Assembly (NCBI RefSeq): GCF_050624435.1
Contig: NW_027458578.1
Span: 1 to 64,000, forward strand
Source: Tenrec ecaudatus
Lineage: Eukaryota; Chordata; Mammalia; Afrosoricida; Tenrecidae
Length of the DNA: 64,000 nt
Reading direction: 5' to 3'
Each line of letters opens with the position of its first letter. Position 1 is the stretch's first letter. The notes below the pieces were generated by a model. It saw only the letters and a list, made by a program, of their open reading frames with translations, ran no database searches and had not been told where the DNA came from. This document shows positions 11,101-23,370 of this stretch, piece by piece. A program made the position numbers and the translations under genes.

Positions 11101-14100
11101 ACTTAGCCTAAGCCTAGGGGTGCCCTAGACTAAGGCTAGGGGAGCCCTAACGTAAGGCTAGGGGAGCCCTAGACTTAGCCTAAGCCTAGGGGTGCCCTAG
11201 CCTAAGGCTAGGGGAGCACTAGGCTAAGGCTAGGGGAGCCCTAGACTTAGCCTAAGCCTAGGGGTGCCCTAGCCTAAGGTTAGGGGAGCCCTAGCCTTAG
11301 CCTAAGCCTAAAAGTGCCCTAGCCTAAGGCTAGGGGAGCCCTATTCTAAGGCTAGGTGTGCCCTAGCCTAATGTTAGGGGCCCCTAACCTAAGGCTAGGG
11401 GAGCCCTAGCCTTAGCCTAATCCTAGGGGTTTCCAACCTAAGGCTAGGGGAGCCCTAGCCTTAGTCTAAGCCTAAAAGTGCCCTAACCTAAGGCTAGGGG
11501 AGCCCTAGCCTAAAGCTTGGGGAGCCCTAGACTAAGGCTAGGGGAGCCCTAGCATAAGGCTAGGGGAGTCCTAGGCTTAGCCTAAGCCTAGGGGTGCCCT
11601 AGCCTAAGGCTAGTGGAGCCCTAACCTAAGCCTAGGGGAGCCCTAGCCTTAGCCTAAGCCTAAAAGTGCCCTAGCCTAAGCCTAGGGGTGCCCTAGCCTA
11701 AAGCTCGTGGAGCACTAACCTAAGGCTTGGGAGCCCTAGCCTTAGCCTAAGCCTACGGGAGCCATAGCCTAAGGTCGGGTAGCCCTAGCCTAAGGCTCGG
11801 GGAGCGTTGGCCTTAGCCTAAGCCTAGGGGTGCCCTAGCCTAAGGCTAGGGGAGCCCTAGCCTAAGGCTCTGGGAGGCCTGCCTTAGCCTAAGCCTAGGG
11901 GAGCCCTAGCCTAAGGCTAGGGGAGCACTAGCCTTAGCCTAAGCCTAGGGGTGCCCTAGCCTAAGGCTAGGGTAGCCCTAGCCTAAGGATACGGGAGCCC
12001 TAGCCTAAGGATAGGGGAGCCCTAGCCTTATCCTAAGCCTAGGGGTGCCCTAGCCTAAGGTTAGGGGAACACTAGCCTAAGGTTAGGGGAGCCATAGCCT
12101 ATGGTTCGGGGAGCCCTAGCCTAAGGCTCGGGGAGCCCTAGCCTAAGCCTAGGTGTGCCCTTACCTAACGCTAGGGGAGCGCTAGCCTAAGCCTAGGAGT
12201 GCCATAGCCTAAGGCGAGGGGAGCCCTAGCCTTAGCCTAAGCCTAGGGGTGCCCTAGCCTAAGGCTAGGGGAGCCCAAGCCTTAGCCTAAGCCTAGTGGT
12301 GCCCTAGTCTAAGGCTAGGGGAGCACTAGCGTAAGGCTAGGGGAGCCCTACCTTTAGCGTAAGCCTAGGGGAGCCCTAGCCCAAGGAAAGGGGAGCCCTA
12401 GCCTAAGGCTAGGGGAGCCCTAGCCTTAGCCTAAGCCTAGGGGTGCCCTAGCCTAAGGCTAGGGGAGCACTAGCGTAAGGCTAGGGGAGCCCTAGCCTTA
12501 GCCTAAGCCTAGGGGTGCCCTAGCCTAAGGTTAGGGGAACACTAGCCTAAAGCTAGCGGAGCCATAGCCTAAGGTTCGGGGAGCCCTAGCCTAAGGCTCG
12601 GGAAGCCCTAGCCTAAGCCTAGGTGTGCCCTTACCTAGCCTAGAGGAGCGCTAGCCCAAGCCTAGGAGTGCCCTAGCCTAAGCTAATGGAGCCCAAACCT
12701 AAGGCTAGCGGAACCCTAGCCTTAGCCTAAACCTAGGGGTTTCCTAGCATAATGCTAGGGGAGCCCTAGCCTAAGGCTAGGGGAGTCCTAGCGTTAGCCT
12801 AAGCCTAGGGGTGCCCTAGCCTAAGGCTAGGGGAGCCCTAACCTAAGGCTAGGGAGCCGTAGCCTTAGCCTAAGCCTAGGGGAGACCTAGACTTAGCATA
12901 AGACTAAAGGTGCCCTAGCATAAGGCTAGGGGAGCGCTAGCCTTAGCCTAAGCCTAGGGGTGCCCTATCCTAAGGTTAGGGGAGCCAAACCCTAAGGCTA
13001 GGGGAGCCATAGCCTAAGGCTAGGGGAGCCCTTGCCTTAACCTAAGCCTAGGGTTGCCCTAGCCTAAGGCTAGGGGAGCCCTAACCTAAGGCTTTGGGAG
13101 CCCTAGCCTAAGGCTAGGGGAGCCCTAGCCTTAGCCTAAGCCTAGGGGTGCCCTAGCCTAAGGCTAGGGGAGCACTAGCCTAAGGCTAGGGGAGCACTAG
13201 CCTAAGGCTAGGGGAGCCCTATCCTTAGCGTAAGCCTAGGGGTGCCGTAGCCTAAGGCTAGGGGAGCCCTAGCCTAAGTCTCAGGGAGCCCTAGCCTTAG
13301 CCTAAGCCTAGGGGTGCCCTAGCCTAAGGGTAGGGGAGCCCTAGCCTAAGTCTCAGGGAGCCCTAGCCTTAGCCTAAGCCTAGGGGAGCCCTAGCCTAAG
13401 GCTAGGTGAGCCGTAGCCTTAGCCTAAGCCTAGGGGTGCCCTAGCCTAAGGCTAGGGGAGCCGTAACCTAAGGCTACGGGTGCCCTAGCCTTAGCCTAAG
13501 CCTAGGTGTGCCCTAGCCTAAGGCTAGGGGAGCCCTAGCCTTAGCCTAAGCGTAGGGGTGCCCTAGCCTAAGGCTATGGGAGCCCTAACCTAAGTCTAGG
13601 GGTGCGCTAGCCTTAGCCTAAGCCTAGGGGTGTCCTAGGCTAAAGCAAAGGGAGCACTAGCCTAAGGCTAGGGGAGCCCTAACCTTAGCCTAAGCCTAGG
13701 GGAGCCCTAGCCTAAGGCTTGGGGAGTCCTAGCCTAAGCCTAAGCCTAGGGGAGCCCTAGCCTAAGGCTAGGGGAGCCCTAGCCTAAGCCTAAGCATAGG
13801 GGTGCCCTAGCCTAAAGCTAGGGGAGCCCTAGCCCAAGGCTAGGGGAGCCCTAGCCCAAGGCTAGGGGAGCCCTAGCCCAAGGCTAGGGGAGCCCTAGCC
13901 TAAGGCTAGGGGAGCCCTAGCCTAAGGCTAGGGGAGCCCTAACCTTAGCCTAAGCCTAGGGGTGCCCTAGCCTAAGGCTAGGGGAGCACTAGCCTAAGGC
14001 TAGTGGAGCCCTAGCCTTAGCCTAAGCCTAAAGGTGCCCTAGCCTAAGGCCAGGGAAACACTAGCATAAGGCTCGGGGAGCCATAGCCTATGTTTCGGGG

Positions 14101-14516
14101 AGCCCTAGCCTAAGGCTCGGGGAGCCCTAGCCTAAGCCTACGGGTGCCCTTACCTAACGCTAGGGGAGCGCTAGCCTAAGCCTAGGAGTGCCCTTGCCTA
14201 AGGCTAGGGGAGCCCTAGCTTAAGTCTAGCGGTACCCTAGCCAAAGCCTTGGGGTGCCCAAGCGTAAGGCTAGGGGAGCCCTAGCCTTAGCCTAAGTCTT
14301 GGGGTGCCCTAGCCTAAGGCTAGGGGAGCCCTAGCCTAAGGCTTGGGGAGCCCTAGCCTAAGGCTAGGTGTGCCCTAGCCTAAGGTTAGGGGAGCCCTAG
14401 CATAAGGCTAGTGGAGCCCTAGCCTTAGCCTAAGCCTAGGGGTGCCCTACCCTAAGGTTAGGGGAACACAAGCCTAAGGCTAGGGGAGCCATAGCCTAAG
14501 GTTCGGGGAGCCGTAG
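8164..14516. repeat. 6.35-kb HOR, unit 1 (blocks A1-B1-C2-A2)
   Basis: First of two tandem copies. It can be divided into A1 (8,164 to about 9,667), B1 (to about 12,255), C2 (to about 13,018) and A2 (to 14,516). C2 repeats 7,410-8,163 at an offset of 4,850 (CAAGGAAAG at 7,532 and 12,382), and A2 repeats A1 at 4,849. So a 4.85-kb repeat lies inside the 6.35-kb one. A2 differs from A1 by private variants such as CAGGGAAACACTAGCATAAGG near 14,052, AGTCTTGGGG near 14,307 and CCCTACCCTAAGG near 14,446. The same A2 variants reappear in the last block of unit 2, which fixes the duplication unit as A-B-C-A. Confidence 0.9.
10185..10600. repeat. Nested 121-bp tandem sub-repeat in block B1
   Basis: The rare tag TCGCCTAATTCTAGG occurs at 10,201, 10,322 and 10,493. 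The first two are 121 bp apart, which equals 28+22+21+28+22, a group of five monomers that includes a 21-bp A variant. The third is 171 bp further on, because a B-A pair (50 bp) is inserted. The same triplet is present in B2 (from about 16,553) and B3 (from about 21,309), so it predates the larger duplications. Confidence 0.85.
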
Positions 14517-17500
14517 CCTAAGGCTAGGGGAGCCCTTGCCTTAACCTAAGCCTAGGGTTGCCCTAGCCTAAGGCTAGGGGAGCCCTAACCTAAGGCTTTG
14601 GGAGCCCTAGCCTAAGGCTAGGGGAGCCCTAGCCTTAGCCTAAGCCTAGGGGTGCCCTAGCCTAAGGCTAGGGGAGCACTAGCCTAAGGCTAGGGGAGCA
14701 CTAGCCTAAGGCTAGGGGAGCCCTATCCTTAGCGTAAGCCTAGGGGTGCCGTAGCCTAAGGCTAGGGGAGCCCTAGCCTAAGTCTCAGGGAGCCCTAGCC
14801 TTAGCCTAAGCCTAGGGGTGCCCTAGCCTAAGGGTAGGGGAGCCCTAGCCTAAGTCTCAGGGAGCCCTAGCCTTAGCCTAAGCCTAGGGGAGCCCTAGCC
14901 TAAGGCTAGGTGAGCCGTAGCCTTAGCCTAAGCCTAGGGGTGCCCTAGCCTAAGGCTAGGGGAGCCGTAACCTAAGGCTACGGGTGCCCTAGCCTTAGCC
15001 TAAGCCTAGGTGTGCCCTAGCCTAAGGCTAGGGGAGCCCTAGCCTTAGCCTAAGCGTAGGGGTGCCCTAGCCTAAGGCTATGGGAGCCTTAACCTAAGTC
15101 TAGGGGTGGGCTAGCCTTAGCCTAAGCCTAGGGGTGTCCTAGGCTAAAGCAAAGGGAGCACTAGCCTAAGGCTAGGGGAGCCCTAACCTTAGCCTAAGCC
15201 TAGGGGAGCCCTAGCCTAAGGCTTGGGGAGTCCTAGCCTAAGCCTAAGCCTAGGGGAGCCCTAGCCTAAGGCTAGGGGAGCCCTAGCCTAAGCCTAAGCA
15301 TAGGGGTGCCCTAGCCTAAAGCTAGGGGAGCCCTAGCCCAAGGCTAGGGGAGCCCTAGCCCAAGGCTAGGGGAGCCCTAGCCCAAGGCTAGGGGAGCCCT
15401 AGCCTAAGGCTAGGGGAGCCCTAGCCTAAGGCTAGGGGAGCCCTAGCCTTAGCCTAAGCCTAGGGGTGCCCTAGCCTAAGGCTAGGGGAGCACTAGCCTA
15501 AGGCTAGTGGAGCCCTAGCCTTAGCCTAAGCCTAAAGGTGCCCTAGCCTAAGGCCAGGGGAACACTAGCCTAAGGCTCGGGGAGCCATAGCCTATGTTTC
15601 GGGGAGCCCTAGCCTAAGGCTCGGGGAGCCCTAGCCTAAGCCTACGGGTGCCCTTACCTAACGCTAGGGGAGCGCTAGCCTAAGCCTAGGAGTGCCCTTG
15701 CCTAAGGCTAGGGGAGCCCTAGCTTAAGTCTAGCGGTACCCTAGCCAAAGCCTTGGGGTGCCCAAGCGTAAGGCTAGGGGAGCCCTAGCCTTAGCCTAAG
15801 TCTAGGGGTGCCCTAGCCTAAGGCTAGGGGAGCCCTAGCCTAAGGCTTGGGGAGCCCTAGCCTAAGGCTAGGTGTGCCCTAGCCTAAGGTTAGGGGAGCC
15901 CTAGCATAAGGCTAGTGGAGCCCTAGCCTTAGCCTAAGCCTAGGGGTGCCCTAGCCTAAGGTTAGGGGAACACAAGCCTAAGGCTAGGGGAGCCATAGCC
16001 TAAGGTTCGGGGAGCCGTAGCCTAAGGCTCGGGGAGCCCTAGCTTTAGCCTAAGCCTAGGGGAGTCCTAGACTAAGTCTAGGGGAGCCCTAGCCTTACCC
16101 TAACCCATGGGTGCCCTAGCCTAAGGCTAGGGAGCCCTAACCTAAGGCTAGGGGAGCCTTAGCCTTAGCCTAAGCCTAGGGCTGCCCTTGCCTAAGGCTA
16201 GGGGAGCCCTAGACTTAGGCTAAGCCTTGGGGTGCCCTAACCTAAGGCTAGGGGAGCCCTAGCCTTAGCCTAAGCCTAAAAGTGCCCTAGCCTAAGGCTA
16301 GGGGAACGCTAGCCTTAGCCAAAGCCTAGGGGTGCCCTAACCTAAGGGTAGAAAAGCCCTAGCCTAAGGCTACGGGAGCACTGGCCTAAGGCTAGGGGAG
16401 CTCTAGCTTTAGCCTAAGCCTAGGGGTGCCCTAGCCTAAGGCTAGAGGAGGCCTAACCTAAGGCTAGGGAGCCCTAGCCTTAGCCTAAGCCTAGGGGAGC
16501 CCTAGCCTAAGGCTAGCGGAGCCCTAGATTAAGCCTAAGCCTAGGGGTGCCCTCGCCTAATTCTAGGGGAGCCCTAGCCTTAGCCTAAGCCTAGGGGTGC
16601 CCTAGCCTAAGGCTAGAGGAGGCCTAACCTAAGGCTAGGGAGCCCTAGCCTTAGCCTAAGCCTAGGGGTGCCCTCGCCTAATTCTAGGGGAGCCCTAGCC
16701 TTAGCCTAAGCCTAGGGGTGCCCAGGCCTAAGGCTAGAGGAGGCCTAACCTAAGGCTAGGGAGCCCTAGCCTTAGCCTAAGCCTAGGGGAGCCCTAGCCT
16801 AAGGCTAGCGGAGCCCTAGATTTAGCCTATGCCTAGGGGTGCCCTCGCCTAATTCTAGGGGAGCCCTAGCCTTAGCCTAAGCCTAGGGGTGCCCTAGCCT
16901 AAGGCTAGAGGAGGCCTAACCTAAGGCTAGGGAGCCGTAGCCTTAACCTAACCCTAGGGGTGCCCTAGCCTAAGGTTAGGGGAACACTAGCCTAAGATTA
17001 GGGGAGCCATAGCCTAAGGTTCGGGGAGCCCTAGCCTAAGGCTCGGGGAGCCCTAGCCTAAGCCTAGGGGTGCCCTTACCTAACGCTAGGGGAGCGCTAG
17101 CCTAAGCCTAGGAGTGCCCTAGCCTAAGGCGAGGGGAGCCCTAGCCTTACCCTAAGCCTAGGGGTGCCCTAGCTTAAGGCTAGGGGAGCCCTAGCCTTAG
17201 CCTAAGCCTAAAAGTGCCTTAGCCTAAGGCTAGGGGAGCCCTAGCCTAAGGCTAGGGGAGCCCTACCTTAGCCTAAGCCTAGGGGTGCCCGAAAATAAGG
17301 CTAGGGGAGCCGTTGCCTTAGCCTAAGCCTAGGGGTGCCCTAGCTTAAGGATAGTGGAGCCCTAGCCTAAGGCTAGGTGTGCCCTAGCCTAAAGATAGGG
17401 GACCACTAGCATAAGGCTAGGGGAGCCCTAGCCTAGGGCTAGGGGAGTCCTAGACTTAGCCTAAGCCTAGGGGTGCCCTAGACTAAGGCTAGGGGAGCCC

Positions 17501-20500
17501 TAACGTAAGGCTAGGGGAGCCCTAGACTTAGCCTAAGCCTAGGGGTGCCCTAGCCTAAGGCTAGGGGAGCACTAGGCTAAGGCTAGGGGAGCCCTAGACT
17601 TAGCCTAAGCCTAGGGGTGCCCTAGCCTAAGGTTAGGGGAGCCCTAGCCTTAGCCTAAGCCTAAAAGTGCCCTAGCCTAAGGCTAGGGGAGCCCTATTCT
17701 AAGGCTAGGTGTGCCCTAGCCTAATGTTAGGGGCCCCTAACCTAAGGCTAGGGGAGCCCTAGCCTTAGCCTAATCCTAGGGGTTTCCAACCTAAGGCTAG
17801 GGGAGCCCTAGCCTTAGTCTAAGCCTAAAAGTGCCCTAACCTAAGGCTAGGGGAGCCCTAGCCTAAAGCTTGGGGAGCCCTAGACTAAGGCTAGGGGAGC
17901 CCTAGCATAAGGCTAGGGGAGTCCTAGGCTTAGCCTAAGCCTAGGGGTGCCCTAGCCTAAGGCTAGTGGAGCCCTAACCTAAGCCTAGGGGAGCCCTAGC
18001 CTTAGCCTAAGCCTAAAAGTGCCCTAGCCAAAGCCTAGGGGTGCCCTAGCCTAAAGCTCGTGGAGCACTAACCTAAGGCTTGGGAGCCCTAGCCTTAGCC
18101 TAAGCCTACGGGAGCCATAGCCTAAGGTCGGGTAGCCCTAGCCTAAGGCTCGGGGAGCGTTGGCCTTAGCCTAAGCCTAGGGGTGCCCTAGCCTAAGGCT
18201 AGGGGAGCCCTAGCCTAAGGCTCTGGGAGGCCTGCCTTAGCCTAAGCCTAGGGGAGCCCTAGCCTAAGGCTAGGGGAGCACTAGCCTTAGCCTAAGCCTA
18301 GGGGTGCCCTAGCCTAAGGCTAGGGTAGCCCTAGCCTAAGGATACGGGAGCCCTAGCCTAAGGATAGGGGAGCCCTAGCCTTATCCTAAGCCTAGGGGTG
18401 CCCTAGCCTAAGGTTAGGGGAACACTAGCCTAAGGTTAGGGGAGCCATAGCCTATGGTTCGGGGAGCCCTAGCCTAAGGCTCGGGGAGCCCTAGCCTAAG
18501 CCTAGGTGTGCCCTTACCTAACGCTAGGGGAGCGCTAGCCTAAGCCTAGGAGTGCCATAGCCTAAGGCGAGGGGAGCCCTAGCCTTAGCCTAAGCCTAGG
18601 GGTGCCCTAGCCTAAGGCTAGGGGAGCCCAAGCCTTAGCCTAAGCCTAGTGGTGCCCTAGTCTAAGGCTAGGGGAGCACTAGCGTAAGGCTAGGGGAGCC
18701 CTACCTTTAGCGTAAGCCTAGGGGAGCCCTAGCCCAAGGAAAGGGGAGCCCTAGCCTAAGGCTAGGGGAGCCCTAGCCTTAGCCTAAGCCTAGGGGTGCC
18801 CTAGCCTAAGGCTAGGGGAGCACTAGCGTAAGGCTAGGGGAGCCCTAGCCTTAGCCTAAGCCTAGGGGTGCCCTAGCCTAAGGTTAGGGGAACACTAGCC
18901 TAAAGCTAGCGGAGCCATAGCCTAAGGTTCGGGGAGCCCTAGCCTAAGGCTCGGGAAGCCCTAGCCTAAGCCTAGGTGTGCCCTTACCTAGCTCTAGAGG
19001 AGCGCTAGCCCAAGCCTAGGAGTGCCCTAGCCTAAGCTAATGGAGCCCAAACCTAAGGCTAGCGGAACCCTAGCCTTAGCCTAAACCTAGGGGTTTCCTA
19101 GCATAATGCTAGGGGAGCCCTAGCCTAAGGCTAGGGGAGTCCTAGCGTTAGCCTAAGCCTAGGGGTGCCCTAGCCTAAGGCTAGGGGAGCCCTAACCTAA
19201 GGCTAGGGAGCCGTAGCCTTAGCCTAAGCCTAGGGGAGACCTAGACTTAGCATAAGACTAAAGGTGCCCTAGCATAAGGCTAGGGGAGCGCTAGCCTTAG
19301 CCTAAGCCTAGGGGTGCCCTATCCTAAGGTTAGGGGAGCCAAACCCTAAGGCTAGGGGAGCCATAGCCTAAGGCTAGGGGAGCCCTTGCCTTAACCTAAG
19401 CCTAGGGTTGCCCTAGCCTAAGGCTAGGGGAGCCCTAACCTAAGGCTTTGGGAGCCCTAGCCTAAGGCTAGGGGAGCCCTAGCCTTAGCCTAAGCCTAGG
19501 GGTGCCCTAGCCTAAGGCTAGGGGAGCACTAGCCTAAGGCTAGGGGAGCACTAGCCTAAGGCTAGGGGAGCCCTATCCTTAGCGTAAGCCTAGGGGTGCC
19601 GTAGCCTAAGGCTAGGGGAGCCCTAGCCTAAGTCTCAGGGAGCCCTAGCCTTAGCCTAAGCCTAGGGGTGCCCTAGCCTAAGGGTAGGGGAGCCCTAGCC
19701 TAAGTCTCAGGGAGCCCTAGCCTTAGCCTAAGCCTAGGGGAGCCGTAGCCTAAGGCTAGGTGAGCCGTAGCCTTAGCCTAAGCCTAGGGGTGCCCTAGCC
19801 TAAGGCTAGGGGAGCCGTAACCTAAGGCTACGGGTGCCCTAGCCTTAGCCTAAGCCTAGGTGTGCCCTAGCCTAAGGCTAGGGGAGCCCTAGCCTTAGCC
19901 TAAGCGTAGGGGTGCCCTAGCCTAAGGCTATGGGAGCCCTAACCTAAGTCTAGGGGTGCGCTAGCCTTAGCCTAAGCCTAGGGGTGTCCTAGGCTAAAGC
20001 AAAGGGAGCACTAGCCTAAGGCTAGGGGAGCCCTAACCTTAGCCTAAGCCTAGGGGAGCCCTAGCCTAAGGCTTGGGGAGTCCTAGCCTAAGCCTAAGCC
20101 TAGGGGAGCCCTAGCCTAAGGCTAGGGGAGCCCTAGCCTAAGCCTAAGCATAGGGGTGCCCTAGCCTAAAGCTAGGGGAGCCCTAGCCCAAGGCTAGGGG
20201 AGCCCTAGCCCAAGGCTAGGGGAGCCCTAGCCCAAGGCTAGGGGAGCCCTAGCCTAAGGCTAGGGGAGCCCTAGCCTTAGCCTAAGCCTAAAGGTGCCCT
20301 AGCCTAAGGCCAGGGAAACACTAGCATAAGGCTCGGGGAGCCATAGCCTATGTTTCGGGGAGCCCTAGCCTAAGGCTCGGGGAGCCCTAGCCTAAGCCTA
20401 CGGGTGCCCTTACCTAACGCTAGGGGAGCGCTAGCCTAAGCCTAGGAGTGCCCTTGCCTAAGGCTAGGGGAGCCCTAGCTTAAGTCTAGCGGTACCCTAG

Positions 20501-20776
20501 CCAAAGCCTTGGGGTGCCCAAGCGTAAGGCTAGGGGAGCCCTAGCCTTAGCCTAAGTCTTGGGGTGCCCTAGCCTAAGGCTAGGGGAGCCCTAGCCTAAG
20601 GCTTGGGGAGCCCTAGCCTAAGGCTAGGTGTGCCCTAGCCTAAGGTTAGGGGAGCCCTAGCATAAGGCTAGTGGAGCCCTAGCCTTAGCCTAAGCCTAGG
20701 GGTGCCCTACCCTAAGGTTAGGGGAACACAAGCCTAAGGCTAGGGGAGCCATAGCCTAAGGTTCGGGGAGCCGTAG
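14517..20776. repeat. 6.35-kb HOR, unit 2 (blocks A3-B2-C3-A4)
   Basis: Second tandem copy, 6,260 bp long. Offsets to unit 1 are 6,353 at its start, 6,352 at the TAGAAAAG landmark (9,996 and 16,348), 6,353 at CAAGGAAAG and 6,354 at CCCTTGCC. The two steps are explained by single bases missing in unit 1 (AAGGTAGG for AAGGCTAGG near 10,825; CTAGCCTAGAGG for CTAGCTCTAGAGG near 12,636). A further step is a loss of 94 bp in A4 near 20,270, exactly three 22-mers plus one 28-mer relative to A2. The junction at about 14,517 joins sequence equivalent to 9,665 on the left with sequence equivalent to 8,164 on the right. Confidence 0.9.
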
Positions 20777-23370
20777 CCTAAGGCTCGGGGAGCCCTAGCC
20801 TTAGCCTAAGCCTAGGGGAGTCCTAGACTAAGTCTAGGGGAGCCCTAGCGTTACCCTAACCCTAGGGGTGCCCTAGCCTAAGGCTAGGGAGCCCTAACCT
20901 AAGGCTAGGGGAGCCTTAGTCTTAGCCTAAGCCTAGGGCTGCCCTTGCCTAAGGCTAGGGGAGCCCTAGACTTAGGCTAAGCCTTGGGGTGCCCTAACCT
21001 AAGGCTAGGGGAGCCCTAGCCTTAGCCTAAGCCTAAAAGTGCCCTAGCCTAAGGCTAGGGGAACGCTAGCCTTAGCCAAAGCCTAGGGGTGCCCTAACCT
21101 AAGGGTAGAAAAGCCCTAGCCTAAGGCTACGGGAGCACTGGCCTAAAGCTAGGGGAGCTCTAGCTTTAGCCTAAGCCTAGGGGTGCCCTAGCCTAAGGCT
21201 AGAGGAGGCCTAACCTAAGGCTAGGGAGCCCTAGCCTTAGCCTAAGCCTAGGGGAGCCCTAGCCTAAGGCTAGCGGAGCCCTAGATTAAGCCTAAGCCTA
21301 GGGGTGCCCTCGCCTAATTCTAGGGGAGCCCTAGCCTTAGCCTAAGCCTAGGGGTGCCCTAGCCTAAGGCTAGAGGAGGCCTAACCTAAGGCTAGGGAGC
21401 CCTAGCCTTAGCCTAAGCCTAGGGGTGCCCTCGCCTAATTCTAGGGGAGCCCTAGCCTTAGCCTAAGCCTAGGGGTGCCCAGGCCTAAGGCTAGAGGAGG
21501 CCTAACCTAAGGCTAGGGAGCCCTAGCCTTAGCCTAAGCCTAGGGGAGCCCTAGCCTAAGGCTAGCGGAGCCCTAGATTTAGCCTAAGCCTAGGGGTGTC
21601 CTCGCCTAATTCTAGGGGAGCCCTAGCCTTAGCCTAAGCCTAGGGGTGCCCTAGCCTAAGGCTAGAGGAGGCCTAACCTAAGGCTAGGGAGCCGTAGCCT
21701 TAACCTAACCCTAGGGGTGCCCTAGCCTAAGGTTAGGGGAACACTAGCCTAAGATTAGGGGAGCCATAGCCTAAGGTTCGGGGAGCCCTAGCCTAAGGCT
21801 CGGGGAGCCCTAGCCTAAGCCTAGGGGTGCCCTTACCTAACGCTAGGGGAGCGCTAGCCTAAGCCTAGGAGTGCCCTAGCCTAAGGCGAGGGGAGCCCTA
21901 GCCTTACCCTAAGCCTAGGGGTGCCCTAGCTTAAGGCTAGGGGAGCCCTAGCCTTAGCCTAAGCCTAAAAGTGCCTTAGCCTAAGGCTAGGGGAGCCCTA
22001 GCCTAAGGCTAGGGGAGCCCTACCTTAGCCTAAGCCTAGGGGTGCCCGAAAATAAGGCTAGGGGAGCCGTTGCCTTAGCCTAAGCCTAGGGGTGCCCTAG
22101 CTTAAGGATAGTGGAGCCCTAGCCTAAGGCTAGGTGTGCCCTAGCCTAAAGATAGGGGACCACTAGCATAAGGCTAGGGGAGCCCTAGCCTAGGGCTAGG
22201 GGAGTCCTAGACTTAGCCTAAGCCTAGGGGTGCCCTAGACTAAGGCTAGGGGAGCCCTAACGTAAGGCTAGGGGAGCCCTAGACTTAGCCTAAGCCTAGG
22301 GGTGCCCTAGCCTAAGGCTAGGGGAGCACTAGGCTAAGGCTAGGGGAGCCCTAGACTTAGCCTAAGCCTAGGGGTGCCCTAGCCTAAGGTTAGGGGAGCC
22401 CTAGCCTTAGCCTAAGCCTAAAAGTGCCCTAGCCTAAGGCTAGGGGAGCCCTATTCTAAGGCTAGGTGTGCCCTAGCCTAATGTTAGGGGCCCCTAACCT
22501 AAGGCTAGGGGAGCCCTAGCCTTAGCCTAATCCTAGGGGTTTCCAACCTAAGGCTAGGGGAGCCCTAGCCTTAGTCTAAGCCTAAAAGTGCCCTAACCTA
22601 AGGCTAGGGGAGCCCTAGCCTAAAGCTTGGGGAGCCCTAGACTAAGGCTAGGGGAGCCCTAGCATAAGGCTAGGGGAGTCCTAGGCTTAGCCTAAGCCTA
22701 GGGGTGCCCTAGCCTAAGGCTAGTGGAGCCCTAACCTAAGCCTAGGGGAGCCCTAGCCTTAGCCTAAGCCTAAAAGTGCCCTAGCCTAAGCCTAGGGGTG
22801 CCCTAGCCTAAAGCTCGTGGAGCACTAACCTAAGGCTTGGGAGCCCTAGCCTTAGCCTAAGCCTACGGGAGCCATAGCCTAAGGTCGGGTAGCCCTAGCC
22901 TAAGGCTCGGGGAGCGTTGGCCTTAGCCTAAGCCTAGGGGTGCCCTAGCCTAAGGCTAGGGGAGCCCTAGCCTAAGGCTCTGGGAGGCCTGCCTTAGCCT
23001 AAGCCTAGGGGAGCCCTAGCCTAAGGCTAGGGGAGCACTAGCCTTAGCCTAAGCCTAGGGGTGCCCTAGCCTAAGGCTAGGGTAGCCCTAGCCTAAGGAT
23101 AGGGGAGCCCTAGCCTAAGGATAGGGGAGCCCTAGCCTTATCCTAAGCCTAGGGGTGCCCTAGCCTAAGGTTAGGGGAACACTAGCCTAAGGTTAGGGGA
23201 GCCATAGCCTATGGTTCGGGGAGCCCTTGCCTAAGGCTCGGGGAGCCCTAGCCTAAGCCTAGGTGTGCCCTTACCTAACGCTAGGGGAGCGCTAGCCTAA
23301 GCCTAGGAGTGCCCTAGCCTAAGGCGAGGGGAGCCCTAGCCTTAGCCTAAGCCTAGGGGTGCCCTAGCCT
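20777..23370. repeat. Block B3, third copy of the 2.6-kb B block
   Basis: This continues from A4 as B1 continues from A1, with the TAGAAAAG landmark at 21,105. It has private differences from B1 and B2. For example it reads AAGGATAGGGG near 23,097, where B1 and B2 read AAGGATACGGG. It also reads GTGCCCTAGCC near 23,310, where the other two have GTGCCATAGCC. This agrees with B3 being the original neighbour of A2 before the 6.35-kb duplication. The block ends near 23,370, where the sequence stops following the C block. Confidence 0.82.
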
